Of a stretch of 64,000 nucleotides of DNA, positions 22,147 to 34,035 are shown one piece after another. Source of the stretch: Rhizaria sp. SCN 62-66 (Eukaryota > Rhizaria, unplaced); NCBI GenBank assembly GCA_001724265.1, contig MEDY01000061.1, positions 1-64,000 on the forward strand, read 5' to 3'. The position numbers and the translations under genes are program-made. The stretch's first letter is position 1. Each line of letters starts with the position of its first letter. The notes below the pieces were generated by a model. The model made no database searches, was not told the DNA's origin, and saw only the letters and a program-made list of their open reading frames with translations.

Positions 22147-25100
22147 ATGTCACAGCAACCACCACCGACGCAGGCGCAGCTCCAAGCGCAGCTGCAGTTG
22201 CAACAGCAGCAACAGTTGCTGTATATGCAGCAGCAACATCAGCTGTTGCAGTTGCAGCAGCAACAGCAGCAACAGCAGCAGTCGCCACTGTGGCCGCTAC
22301 AATTGCCGTTGCAGTCTCAGCTTCAGCAGCAGCAGCAGCAGACGTACGCTCCCCAGGTGCCACTGTCTCAGCAGCAACAGCAACAGCAGCAGCAACCGCT
22401 GTCTGTGTCATTGCAGCCGCCGCTGCCGCTGGCGCTGCCTCAGCCTCAGCCTTCGTCTTTGGCTCTGTCACAGTCATCGATGGCGCAGCCGCAAGTGCAG
22501 TCGTTTTCCGTCTTTTCCAACCCCTACCAGCGCAACACTCTACAGCAGCAGCAGCAGCCGCTGCAGCAGCTGTCATTGGGCGGCGCGAGCAGTTCCAGTC
22601 TCAGCAGCCTCAGCACCTCTAGCGGCAGCCTCCTCAGCAACACGCACTCGCACACAGGCTTCGCGCCGCCACAGCACCAACTGCAGCTCCACCACCACCA
22701 CCAGCAGCAGCAGCAGCCCTACACCCACAGCCTTCACACCCGCAGCCAGAGCCAGAGCCAGAGCCAGAACCAGAGCCCGAGTCTAAGCGCCAGCGTCGGC
22801 AGCGTGCACAACGTCACTGCGCGCAATCTAAGTCCCCCGCAGTCGAATGTAAGTGCGCCCGCGTACGCCAGCGCGTCGGCCGCGAGCACCCCCCTCGCCA
22901 GCACGCGCGTCTGTGTAAGTGCCAATGTAAGTGCCCCCGTGAGTGTAAGTGACGACCAGGAACGGCTGCTGCGGCAGCAGCTGCTGCTTGTCGAGCAGCG
23001 CAAGCAGCAGATCAAGTCGCAGCTTCAGCAGCAACAGCTCCAGCAGCAGCAGTCGTCTGCGTCGTTGTCACTGTCCATGTCTCTGCAATCGCCTGTATTG
23101 CAGCAACAACAACACACCCCACGCAGTCAGCTGCTGCTGCAGCAACAGCTCGCGTCACAACTGCAACATCAACAGCAACCGCTGTTCCCTCAGCAGTACC
23201 AGCAGCAGCAACAGCACTGGTTGCAGCAACAGCAGCTGGCACTCCCGACCGGCCCCCTGGATGCCGCCGCGAATGCGGCGTCCACTTTTGACGCCGCGCA
23301 GCGGGAGACTGCGGAGGCCGCCGAGGCCGAGGGCGAGGCCTAGCGCGTGCCACGCGGCCGCAAGGCGCGTCACGAGGCGCTGGCGGCACTGCGGCAGAAC
23401 GTCGAGGCCACTCGCCCGCACCACCACCACCAGCATCACCACCACCATCAACATCACAACAGACACGGCGACCATCTCAGCGGCAGCGGCAGCGGCAGCG
23501 GCAGCCCCCACAGCCACACTAGCCGCGGCAGCAACAGCGCCAACAGCAGCGCGGGGGGCAGCCACGGCAGCCCCCAGGGACACCGCAGCAGCAGCAAGAG
23601 TGGCGGCAATGGCAGCGGCCTAAGTACCACCTTAGCGGGGGCCAGCGCGCCGCGGCTGCGGACGAAGCCAGACAAGTACACGGGGCACTCGCTGTGGCCC
23701 CTTGTAGCACCTTTGGTCCGCAAGCTCCAGGGCCCGACGCTCTACAGCAACTGGCTCATCAAGAACATGCTCATGGTCGGCGCGTACCCGGGGTCGTCCT
23801 TCACTGCCATGCAGGCCGGCAACGTGCTGGCGCTGATGGATCAGGGCATCAGCACCTTTGTGTGCCTGCAGTGGGAGCTGGACCCTATGGAGAGGGACTG
23901 GAAGCGCAAGAATAAGATCCGGCCCTACCACACGCAGATCACGCGGCTCGTCAGGTGCGTTTCGGTTTGTTGGTTTACACGCATATATGCTAAGATATCT
24001 CTTATTTTAAGAAAGTCATAATCTTCACATTTTACCTTATAATGCACTTTGAATTGTGTTTGTTTCCTTATTTATATCTTGTGCTTCTAACTCACTTTCA
24101 TTTTGCTCTTTTCGCTACGACTCGTCGCTTAGGCAAAGGAACCGGTACTTACAGATGGCCGGTGTGCTGCCGACTTACATTCGCGCCGACGGGACCTCCG
24201 CTGAGGCTAGTCCTCCTTGTCAGTCTCTCTTGTACAACAGCAACGCTAGCCCTGCTGATGATGACGACAAAGACACCGACAGTAACAGTCACATGCTCAC
24301 CGATACTGATAACCCTAACGACAGCACTCTCGTTGTTCGCCACAGCAGCAGGGGCGGGGCGACTAAGTACCCTTACAAGTGCGGCGTGATCGACACGCGC
24401 ACTCTCAGCACCGCCGCCTACGCCGACCACGTCGCCCGCAGCGCGCTGCACGAAAGCCAGGCCGCGTCGGCTGCGCAGCTGCTTCACGAGGCCAAGGAAC
24501 GGCTCGCGCAGGCCGCAGCCGCGCTGGGACGCGCGCGCGCGCGCGTGGCACTTATGGCCGCGGCTGCGGTCGCGACGGACATGCGTGGGGCCGCTGGGGA
24601 CGCAGCGGCGGCAGCGGCGGCGGCGGCGGCGGCAAGGACTGTCACCGCGGGCAACCAGGCTGCGGCGGCGATCGTGGTGTGCGACCTCGCCAAGGCCATG
24701 GTGTGGCGGCTTACCTTCCTGCGGTACCGGCGCCACTGCGCGCGGTCGCTGGCGCAGCAGAAGCACGCGCCGCCGCCGCCGCCGCCCTTCCTCGCAGCTG
24801 AGCGCCTCGGCGGCGGCAGTGACGGCTGCGCGCCCTACAGCGTACGTATAGACATTCACTAAAATGAGACTTTGGCGGCATATGTATTACTGAACTAGAA
24901 CGAATTTTAGTTTTATCACAAACATAGTTATTTTATTTTCTAATGCAAGTAATCATCTCGAAGAATGTTTATTTTTGCTCATTGTTATTTCAATATTTGC
25001 TTTCTCTCCCCCACATCACCCTCCCCTCCCTCCGCCCACCGTACACAGTGTCCGCCGCCGCGGTGGCCTCTACACCAGCCCGCGCAGCCGCTGGTGGGTC

Positions 25101-26205
25101 CCCCGCGCTTTATCTACTTCCCGATCATCGACCAGACGACGGCCGAGGACGCGGCCGTGGCGCGCACCGCGCATCGCGTCATGGTCGAGCTCTCGCTCGG
25201 CCGCCGCTGCTACATCCACTGCTGGGGTGGCCACGGCCGCGCGGGCACGCTCGCCGCCGTCGTGCTGGGGGCCATGTTCGACCTCACGCCGCAGGAGGCG
25301 CTGCTGCGGCTGCAGCTGTGCCACGACACGCGGGCGGACCCGCAGCGCACCAGGTCTCCCCAGACCGTCGAGCAGCAGGAGCAGGTGCGTGCATACATAC
25401 CATACCGATGTTCCGCATGAAAAATACTAAAATTTTCACGTATTGGCGAACAGAATGCGAGAGGTGATATTACAATTTTGAAGTTTCATCTCTAACTCTA
25501 ATTCTTTTTATATCCTTATTTTGATGATGTGTATTCCGCTTTTGATGTCTAGGTCGCGCGTTTGATCGCGCAATTCCGCGAAGCCCGCAAGAACTCCTCC
25601 AGCAGCGCGATCCCCCCCGCTAACAGCAGCAGCAGTACTGACGCTGCCACGCCGGCCAGCCGCGGCAGCACGAGCACTAGCACTGGCAGCGGCAGCGGCC
25701 ACAAGAGCGGCAAGGGCAGTGTGACGAGGACCATTTTCGACCGCCTGGACCCGTACTGGCCGGTGGACGTCCAGCTCATGCGGCGGCAAATGCTGCTGAA
25801 ACAGCTGCTGCAGCAAGAGCGTACAGAAGCGAAACAGCGCAAACAGCAGCAGCAGCCACAGCAGCTGACTGGGGTGAGTCACAACGCTGGCTCTATTTGT
25901 AGCGACGAGAAGTTTAGCCGCCTGTTCGCGCAGGCGAAGGGTGTGCTTATCCGCTCTAAAGGGGTACTTAGCGACATCGCATGGTGCTTTGACGCCCTCT
26001 ACGAGGACTATATCGACGCGGCCGGCGCCATCAACGCCGCTAGCACGGCTCCTAGCATCAGCGGTAGCGCCAGCGCGACTGCAAACAGTGACGCTGCGAG
26101 CGACTACAACGACTGCGAGCTGTTTTACTACCAAAACCTGTCGAGCCACGAGAGCTTTAACCCTGACGACTACGACGACGCCGCTCTCATCCACACCATC
26201 AACAC

Positions 26206-26249
<44 letters not shown>

Positions 26250-29200
26250 ACAGCAACACAGCGCTGAGCCGTAGCTCCAGCATCAGCCGCAACGCAATGA
26301 CTAGAACCAGCAGCAGCAACAGCAGCAGCAGCAACAGCAGCTCAATCTCGAGCAGCAGCGCCAACGCCGCCCCCGCGAAGATTGCTGCTGCTTCGACCGC
26401 TGCCGGCTCTGGCGCGAGCCCTGCGCCTGCTCCGGTGCCGTGCCAGCTCGTCGCTGTCGCCGCCGCCGCCGCTGCGACGACTGCGCCCGGCGTCAGTCTG
26501 TCTCTGCACCCGCTCAGCACTCCGCGAACGCACTCGATGGAGCTGACGCAGGGGCTCAGTACCCCGCGCAGCAGTGTAAGTACCCGCGAACAGTCTAAGG
26601 GGGCCGGCAGCAGGAACAACACGTACAACAACAACATCAACACTAACTCTCATGCCGGCAGCGCGAACCTTCACGCTCACACGCAAACTCACACTAGCAT
26701 TCACGCGAATGCGAGTTCAAGCGTGAATGCAAACGCGAGTGCGAGTCAAAGCAGCAGCAACATTGCCAGCGGCAATGCGAGTACCACTGTGAGCGCTAGT
26801 CCTGACCGCAGCTTCAGTCCCAGCCGCAGCCACAGTCAGAACCAGATCCAGAGCCAGAGCCAGAGCCACAGCCAGAGCCGCCGCCGCAGCCACAGCCAAA
26901 GCCAAAGCCACTCTGCTCACAGCCGCAGCTACAGCTAGAGCTACAACAACAACAACGACAACAACACCGGCGGCGGCCGCGGCTTGGGTTTGCAAGTTGG
27001 GAACGGGATTGACGGCCAGCTGTTTGAGCCGCCGCTGGACAGTCTAAGCCCCCCCTTAGACGACCTCGGCAGCCCCTTACACGGCGCGGGCAACAACAAC
27101 GACGGATCGTTGTCGATGGAGATGCATACAAAGGAGGAGCAAATGCAGCGCCAGCTATTGCAACAACAACAACTACAACAACAACAACAACAGCAACAAC
27201 AGCAGCAGCCGCGGTTGCCATTGTCGCCGCAAGCGGCAGCCGGAGCATCAACGACAACGGCCGCCGCCGCCGCCGCCGCTGCCGCCGCTGCGACGGCGAT
27301 GACGGCGACGACGACGACGACGACGCTTACGCTCACCTCAACGACGACGACGACGACGACGATGGTGAATGCCGGCTTGGGTCTCAGTGCCCCGTTTCGT
27401 GGTGTAAGTGCTCCGTCGTACGGCGACCCTTACACGCTTCCCACATCCCCGGGTCCTTACAAGCTGAGTCTGCCCGCACCTCCGCAGCAGCAACAGCAGC
27501 ATGCGGCGGCGGCAGCGGCGGCTTACAATCAGAGCTACAACAGCAGTGCATACACGAACAGCGGTGCGAACAGCTATGGCAACGCCAACATCAAGTCTCC
27601 GCTTTCACATTCGCAGGCTCAGCAGCAAGGTTCTCTGAGCAGTGCGAGCGGTGTCGCGAGTGTTGGAACACATGGCACCTCGCGGCCTAACTTCAACACC
27701 GCCACGGGTGCCAGCGATGCAAACGCTGCCAACATGAACCCTAGCTCAGGCAGTCTCGCGGCGAGTGGCGGCACAACCGCGAGCGACTCTGCGCTGTTGC
27801 CGTCGTTGCTGTCTCTGAACCGCGCGCACAGCGGCGAGGCCAGCAACACACAGCACCTTCCTCAGCATAGCCTCAGCCACAGCCTCAGCCTCAGTCCGAC
27901 GCGGTCGCACAGCCACTCGCACAGTCGAATTCACAGCGTGAGTCAAATCCACAGTCAAATCCACAGCCAAATCCACAGCGTCAGCCAGAGTCAGAGCCAG
28001 AGCCAGAGCCAGAGCCAGAGCTACAGCCACAGCCACAGTGTATCGCGCTCTCACAGCCACCTCCACAGCCTCAGCGTGAGCCGCAGCCGCAGCCACAGCA
28101 ACAACTACAGCTACAACAACTCGCGCGTCGTCAGCGGCAACTTCCGCAGCCGCAGCCTCAGCAGCAGCGGCGAGGGCCGCGGCGCCAATGCGTGCCTGCG
28201 CAACTGCGTCTGCACGTGCGACCCCGCCAGCGGCAGCCGCCGCCACAACAACGACGACGACGATGACGACAGTGGCTGCGCTAACAACAACAACAACAAC
28301 AACAACAACAGCAGCAGCTGTGACGGCAGCGGCGGCGGCAGCGGCGGTGAAGGCGGCAGTGGTGGCTCTAGCGGTTTCAGCGCGTGCGATTGCTGCTGCT
28401 GTCCGCCGCCGATCCCCACCCGGCTCTTTCTCGAGGCGCTTACCCTCGTCGCCAAGAGGTACTTACCGGGGGCCAAGGGGTACTTACACGGGGTCGACCT
28501 CTCCACGGTCACGTACTCAGACGATCTCGACGCCGTAAGTATTGCTGGCATGAACGACCCCCGCCCGCCGCCTCTGCCCGCCCTCTCGCCCCAAGAGCGG
28601 CTTAACTTATGCGCAGCGCTCACGCACCGCATCCGGACGCACCGGCACCAGCAGCGGCTTCACTTAGCTCTGCAGTTGCTGGCGGCGCGTCGGCGGCAGG
28701 CCGTGGCGCAGACCAGCGCGTACATGCACCTCAAAGCCTGCAAGGACAACGCCGAGCTAGCAGACCGCGCGTTCGTGCACCTCACCGCCCTTAGCAACAA
28801 CAACGGCAGCAACGCGGCCGCGATCGAGGCCGCCTCGGCCGCGGCCGCGGCCGCCGCGACGAGGCGCGACGCCGCCAGCAAGTCGGTCAAGGCGGCCACG
28901 GCGGCGGCGGCCGAGGCCGAGGCCGAGGCCCGCGGCGCCGAAGTGGCCGCCTCAGTGCAGTTCAACAAGGACCGGAGCCAGACCGCTGCGGCGCTCGCGG
29001 CGGCCAACAACGTGGCGCTTTCCCGGTACGAGCTCAACAGAGGCGGTGTGAGCGGCGACAGCGTATCCAGTAATGCCATCGCCGTAATCAGCAACAGCAG
29101 CAGCAACAGCAGCAGCAGCAGTAGAAGCAGTGGCGGCGTTGGTTTGTACAGGAAGATCAAGGCTGCTCTCGGCGGCTTAACTTTGATCAAGCCCGGGTCT

Positions 29201-31635
29201 AAGAAGTCCGCTGCCAAGTCTAAGGACTCATCATCAGCGTCGTCGTCTTCTCAGGAGGGGCTTACACTGACCCACTACAACAACAACAGCAGAGTTAGCC
29301 TCTGCAGTGACCCCCCGAGTCCTACCGCTAGCTCGACCGTGACAGCGACCGCGTCGATCCCCGTCCTTGCCGCGGACGACGCCAAGGCACTCGTGAGCAG
29401 CCTCAAAAGGCGATACGGCCGCGTCAAAGGCGCGATTTTAACGACGCCTATTGACTCGATCCCCGACGTCGAAGCGAAGCCGCACGGCGCGGAAGTGAAG
29501 TCGCCAACCACGGGGGGTAGACTCGAAGTTAAGCCGTCGCTCCAAAAGATCCCCGAGGGCGACAGTACGACCTCTCGCCCCAGCACCAACACTGACGCAG
29601 ACATGAGCACGAATGCAGATGCGGGCGCAAACGCGGGCGCAAACGCGAACCGTGCAAGCAGCAGCAGCAGCGCTTCGCCCAGCAAGGGCAAGACTGTTTC
29701 GTTTGCGAGCGCGAGCGCAGATGCAGTCGACCGTGAGCCCGGTGACGGCAACGGGAAAGATGCCGACTCTGATGCTGACGCTGCTGTTGCTGCTGCTGCC
29801 GCTGCCGCCGGCGACAACGACGACGAAGACGACGACGATGACGATGACAGCGCCCTCCTGGCTGAGGCCGAGGAGGAGGACGAGGAGCCTTACTCCCTCT
29901 CGGCTTTCGCCATCGTCGCCCTGACTGACAGCCACGCCACCTCGCACGAGGACACGACGACTGCGGCCCGGCTCGAGCTCGACGCGATCGTGCGCCGCGC
30001 GCTGCCGTTCGAGCCGCTGCCGAGGCTCGCAGCGCTCGCGCGGCTTCGGTTCAAGAGCCCCGCGATGCAGCAGCGCCGCCGGGCGCGGAACCAGCAGCTT
30101 TTGGCTGCGGCTGCTGCTGCTGAGGCGGCCACTAAGGAGGTGAGCTACAGCAGTAACAACGCTGTGACCTTTGTTAACCCGACCGTGAGCTCTAGCAGTG
30201 TTAGCAATAGCACCAGCGTGAGTTCCAGTGTTAACCCGAGCCCCGTAGCCCCGACTTCTCCCAGCAACGCGCTGTCGCAGTCGCCGTCGCAAAAACTGTC
30301 TCAGTCTCAGCCGCAGCCTCCGTCTCAGTCTCAGTCCCAATCGCATTCGCCGTCGCCGTTGCATTTGCAGGTGCAGCTGCCGCGGCCTCCAGTCAGCGAT
30401 AGCAGTCTAAGTACCCCCTTAGACTCCGGTGTAAGTACGCCATCAGTCCCTGGACCGCGTGCTGGCACACGGCTGACACAGCTGCAACAACAGCAGCAAC
30501 AACAACAGCAGTTGCCAAGTGTTTCCAGCACTACGAGCGCTGCCAGCGCTGCTATTGGCGCTGCTGTTGGCGCTGTTGCCGGTGGTGGTGCTGGGAATGA
30601 CGACGGCAACCCTGCACTTACCCCGGTCGAGTCTAAGGGTGGGGTACTTACACCCGTGACTCTGACGGCGAGCTCGTCGTTAGCGCGCCCACGCTCGCAA
30701 GCGAAGCCATTCGCTTCATCGGCGTCGTCATCGTCATCCAACTCGAACAACTCTGCAGCAGTCGCTGCTGATGCTGCAAACGCACAAAGCCAGTTTGTTC
30801 CCCAGCCACCGACAACGCCGAACAACAGCAACAGCATCAACATCAACAACAACGCTGCTGCTTTGTCTGGGAACTCTCCCGTTGACGCCGCCGTCTCCCG
30901 AACCAGCCGAAGCGCCAATGCCAGCGCTGACCCTCGCGCTACCACAAACGCTGCTGCTGCTGGCGGTGCCGCCATCGTGGGCCGCACTGCGCCCCAGGGC
31001 GCTAGGGCACACGGCGGAACACATGGCGGAACACATTCCGCGATGCCGCCGGCCGCGACTGTGATCGTCGGCCGTACCGCGCCCCGCCCGACGCCGCTTT
31101 CGCATCCGCAGCAGTCGATGCTCTGGACGCTCGCGCCGTACGGCTTCTCGGCGGCGCCGCCCACCGCCGCAGCTGCTAATGCAGGCGCGTATTCGAACGC
31201 CAACCGTGCTGCCGCTGCTGCGGCGGCGGCGGCGGCGATGGGCGACGTGAACAGTGTCAACAGCCGGACCAGGGCGAGTCTGGCTGGGGCTGGGGCCGGC
31301 GCCGGGAATGCAAGTGGCCCTCACATCGGCCTCGGCCGGCCCAGTGTCAGTGGGCCGCAGCCGCGGGTCGTTGGCGCCAGTCTAAATGGAGGGGGCAAAC
31401 CGAACGCGTTGGCGCTCGACCTCAAGGAGCCCGAACCGAGTTTGCCCTACGACGACTTGACTTTAGACTCGATGACCCGGTCGCAGACGTTCACGAGCTC
31501 CCAGTCACGTTCGCTGTCGCAGTCAATATCGCTTTCGCAGCAGTCTCAGTCGCGGTCGATTGGCCACTCGCAGTCTCAGTCTCAGTCTCAGTCTCAGTCT
31601 CAGTCTCTGTCTCAGTCTCAGTCTCTGTCTCAGGC

Positions 31636-31676
<41 letters not shown>

Positions 31677-32026
31677 CGCAGTCGGGTAAATCGCAGTCGT
31701 TTGGCTCCAACCATGCCCAGCCTTTGGCTCAGAGCCAGGGCCAAGGCCAGGGCCAGGGCCAGGGCGCAAGCGGTACCGGTGATGCTCACAGTCAATCTGC
31801 GTCCAGCCGCTCTCGCTCTCACCCACAGCAGCAGCAGCAGCAGCAGCAGCAATATCAGTATTACGACAACAACAGTCCCCACAACGTCAACATCAACGCC
31901 ATCCACAACGGCACCAGCGGTGCTGTGCAGCCCGATGACCACACCGACGACGAGGGCCTTCACAGCGACGAACGGCACGACTATTACGACCCGCACGCGG
32001 ACAAAAAGGGCTTTCGGCACCGGTAA
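22147..32026 (+). CDS. giant tyrosine-phosphatase-family protein with polyQ N-terminus and two in-frame TAG codons
   Basis: Four exons (22147-23954, 24133-24841, 25049-25384, 25553-32026) give 3,109 codons including TAG at residues 399 and 1413, ending in TAA. The conserved core is a dual-specificity or tyrosine phosphatase fold: SNWLIKNMLMVGAYPGSSF (after residue 530), then RFIYFPIIDQTT, and the P-loop CYIHCWGGHGRAGT, which is the HC-x5-R signature with catalytic Cys near residue 897. After it comes TPQEALLRLQLCHDTR. This resembles the small phosphatases of plants and bacteria with HCWGGxGRxGT. Substrate is unknown. The first 400 residues are Gln-rich. The C-terminal 2,000 residues are low complexity with Ser-His/Ser-Gln/Ser-Arg dipeptides, polyQ and Asp runs, and one more ordered helical segment near 28580-29010. 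Introns start GTGCG, GTACG and GTGCG. Confidence 0.82.
23341..23343 (+). other. in-frame TAG, phosphatase residue 399
   Basis: The frame reads GAG GCC TAG CGC GTG CCA. It separates the polyQ leader from the segment leading into the phosphatase core, and the frame remains open on both sides with no splice signals between. Confidence 0.8.
25955..25972 (+). repeat. 18-bp palindrome copy, opposite orientation relative to its gene
   Basis: TCTAAAGGGGTACTTAGC. It encodes SKGVLS, a different peptide from the usual LSTPL because the element is inverted relative to the gene. Confidence 0.65.
26936..26938 (+). other. in-frame TAG, phosphatase residue 1413
   Basis: The frame reads AGC TAC AGC TAG AGC TAC AAC AAC in a Ser/Gln/Asn-rich region. 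The frame is open for another 1,695 codons. Confidence 0.82.
27043..27060 (+). repeat. 18-bp palindrome variant in the phosphatase gene
   Basis: TCTAAGCCCCCCCTTAGA: both arms intact, loop TACCCC changed to CCCCCC. It encodes LSPPLD. Confidence 0.65.
30406..30423 (+). repeat. 18-bp palindrome copy, perfect, with extended arms
   Basis: TCTAAGTACCCCCTTAGA with flanking G and C that extend the arms to 7 bp. It encodes LSTPLD. Confidence 0.8.
30632..30652 (+). repeat. palindrome variant with 3-nt longer loop
   Basis: TCTAAGGGTGGGGTACTTACA, 21 nt. It encodes SKGGVLT; the 3-nt gain keeps the frame. Confidence 0.6.
31571..31632 (+). repeat. TCTCAG hexanucleotide tandem
   Basis: About ten units of CAGTCT, with a few TCTCTG variants, encoding alternating Ser-Gln in the phosphatase C-terminal region. 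Confidence 0.85.
31637..31675 (+). repeat. CAG trinucleotide run (13 units)
   Basis: An uninterrupted CAG tract encoding polyglutamine, immediately after the Ser-Gln tandem. Confidence 0.9.
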
Positions 32027-34035
32027 GGCGAAACAAAAGTCAGGCCGCTGCGCCGAAAGTGAAGCCACGCGATTACATTTCATCGCAAACGACCAACATG
32101 TGCTTCAAAATGTAAATGTTTTTTCGCTTCTTCTTTTTCTTTTCTCACTTTTGGGATTGCTACATTACCCAGCTTTCACACCGTGCTTTTTGTTTTGTAG
32201 TTTTGCTTCATATTTGTTTTGTATTATGCCTACGTGTACAGTGTATAGCTGTATGTATTATGTGAGCAATTCTCTCGTTCTAGGATCCGTATGATCACCC
32301 CTCAACCCCTCGCAGTACCCATGACAACATTAATCCGTGTTCTATCTCTCTCTCAGTCGCTTCCATGCTGTGTGTGATTCTGCTAACGCTTACACAACAG
32401 TCATTCATACTCACAGTCGCGGCGCTCTGGATGGCACGGTACAATTTGTTTGTTTTAACCACACAAGTCTCTCATATGTTTCATTTTGTTTGTTGTGTGC
32501 TCGGATTTCTTTCTTTTTCATTTTTTCGTTTCTGTCAATCATAATCATAACATATTTACACACACGCGCACTCAATTCTCAATCCTTCAGTCACAATCAT
32601 GACCCAAACAAGCTTAGATTCATCATTATAACTAATAAGCGCGCCTTATTTGCGCGTTTTATACTACTCCGTCCGTTTTTATATTAAAGACATTCCCCCA
32701 AGTTGTTTTCATACTTCTTACACATGGATCTACCCATCCTCCCATTATATGCTGATTTGTTCATTTTGTCTCGCGTTTAGCCGCGTTTTGCCCGTGAAAC
32801 GCGTCTATTCCCTCCCAATCCCTCCCTCCTCAGTGTATTTTACGTCTATTTTGACGACATATTCATTTTTCTTCATTTTAAGTGCTCATAATCCCATCTG
32901 GTATATGCCTCCAAAGTTGGCATCTATACCCGCAAAACGACCAACAACAATCATCCTGTCACTCCCCCACTGTCACGCCACAACAGCCATTCTCGTTGTA
33001 TATTACAGCACACGTTCTAGTGTGCGGCCTCGCTGTCTTGTGTACGCGTGTACCTCGTGAGTACTGGTGATGCTTGTGTTTGTGTTTATTTTATTTTGTC
33101 CCCCCCCCGCACCCCTGTTAGTGTTTGTTTTTCTTAGATCAACCTTCCATTCCGTTCAAGGATTGCCGTTGTGCTATATCTGCATTGTATATCTGTCTCA
33201 GTATATATAACGATCGACGTCCTCACCTGGAATCAGTTTCGAAACGTATTTTTCACCCAGTTTCGTGTTACGCCTTCATCATTTTCGCTTAGTCATATCT
33301 TTTCGCCCGCTCCCAATCAATCGCTTCAACCTCAGCTCCGTATTTTTGTCCTACAACAGCTATAATAACCGCTAAACACAATACCCACAAACGGGTACTC
33401 TGCTTCTCACAAGCGCATTCGAGCAGCATGTTGATTCATAAGCTTACGTTAAAAGTTGAGAGATCGCAAAAGTGTTTGCATGTTTGGATAGTGTTGTGCA
33501 GTGTAATTATGACTATAGTGACAATGTTGTCGGCTTCCTTGGAGATATATGTGATATCGCTACATTCTACACTCATGTATGTATTTATTACTCACTTAAT
33601 CGTATATAATTAACAATCCAATACACTATATCTCTCTTGCTATCAACAAACATCGCCCAGCACTCGTCACAAGGGGATTCTTGACAAGGCTTACGGTTTC
33701 GTATAGTTCGTGAAGTTTGATGATCTATTCGCACTGCGCATTATTATTAGTATACACGCTTTGTTTACTTCACCCATCGTTCAGTTGATAGTTCAAATAG
33801 CTATTTTCTTCAAGTTGCCTACAAAACCTATCTGGTCAATATTCGTTGTATTCTATCATTATAAGAGCAATTTAAAGCTATTCTATCAATTACACATTAT
33901 CTTTGTTCATACCCCAGCTGACCCCCATTAAATTACACCAACATCTCTCCGTATCAACAAACAAACGCAAACTGCAACGCAATCAAGACTCCTGGAACAA
34001 CGAGGTTGCCCCTCGTCCAAGTACCTAGACGGTTC
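32027..34035. other. 2-kb AT-rich convergent intergenic region
   Basis: The largest gene-free stretch, between the phosphatase (+) and MND1 (-) 3' ends. It is pyrimidine-rich on the plus strand to about 33400 and then AT-rich. Only short frames without domains are present, and I see no tRNA, rRNA or mobile element. A long 3' UTR or non-coding RNA cannot be excluded. Confidence 0.5.

Noticed and set aside
22147-23340. PolyQ leader as a separate gene ending at TAG 23341
   Set aside because: The frame is identical downstream, there is no spacer or promoter-like sequence, and TAG is not used as a stop elsewhere in the window.
26936-26983. Intron removing the TAG at 26936
   Set aside because: No GTACG/GTGCG donor or matching acceptor flanks it, and the 45 nt after TAG read in frame as Ser-Tyr-Asn-rich sequence like the surroundings.
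31571-31675. CRISPR-like or satellite array
   Set aside because: It is a coding microsatellite (Ser-Gln and polyQ) without spacers.
32027-34035. Hidden gene in the 2-kb spacer
   Set aside because: Frames are short (up to about 240 codons only where they overlap the phosphatase end), lack domains and codon bias, and cannot be joined into a sensible protein.
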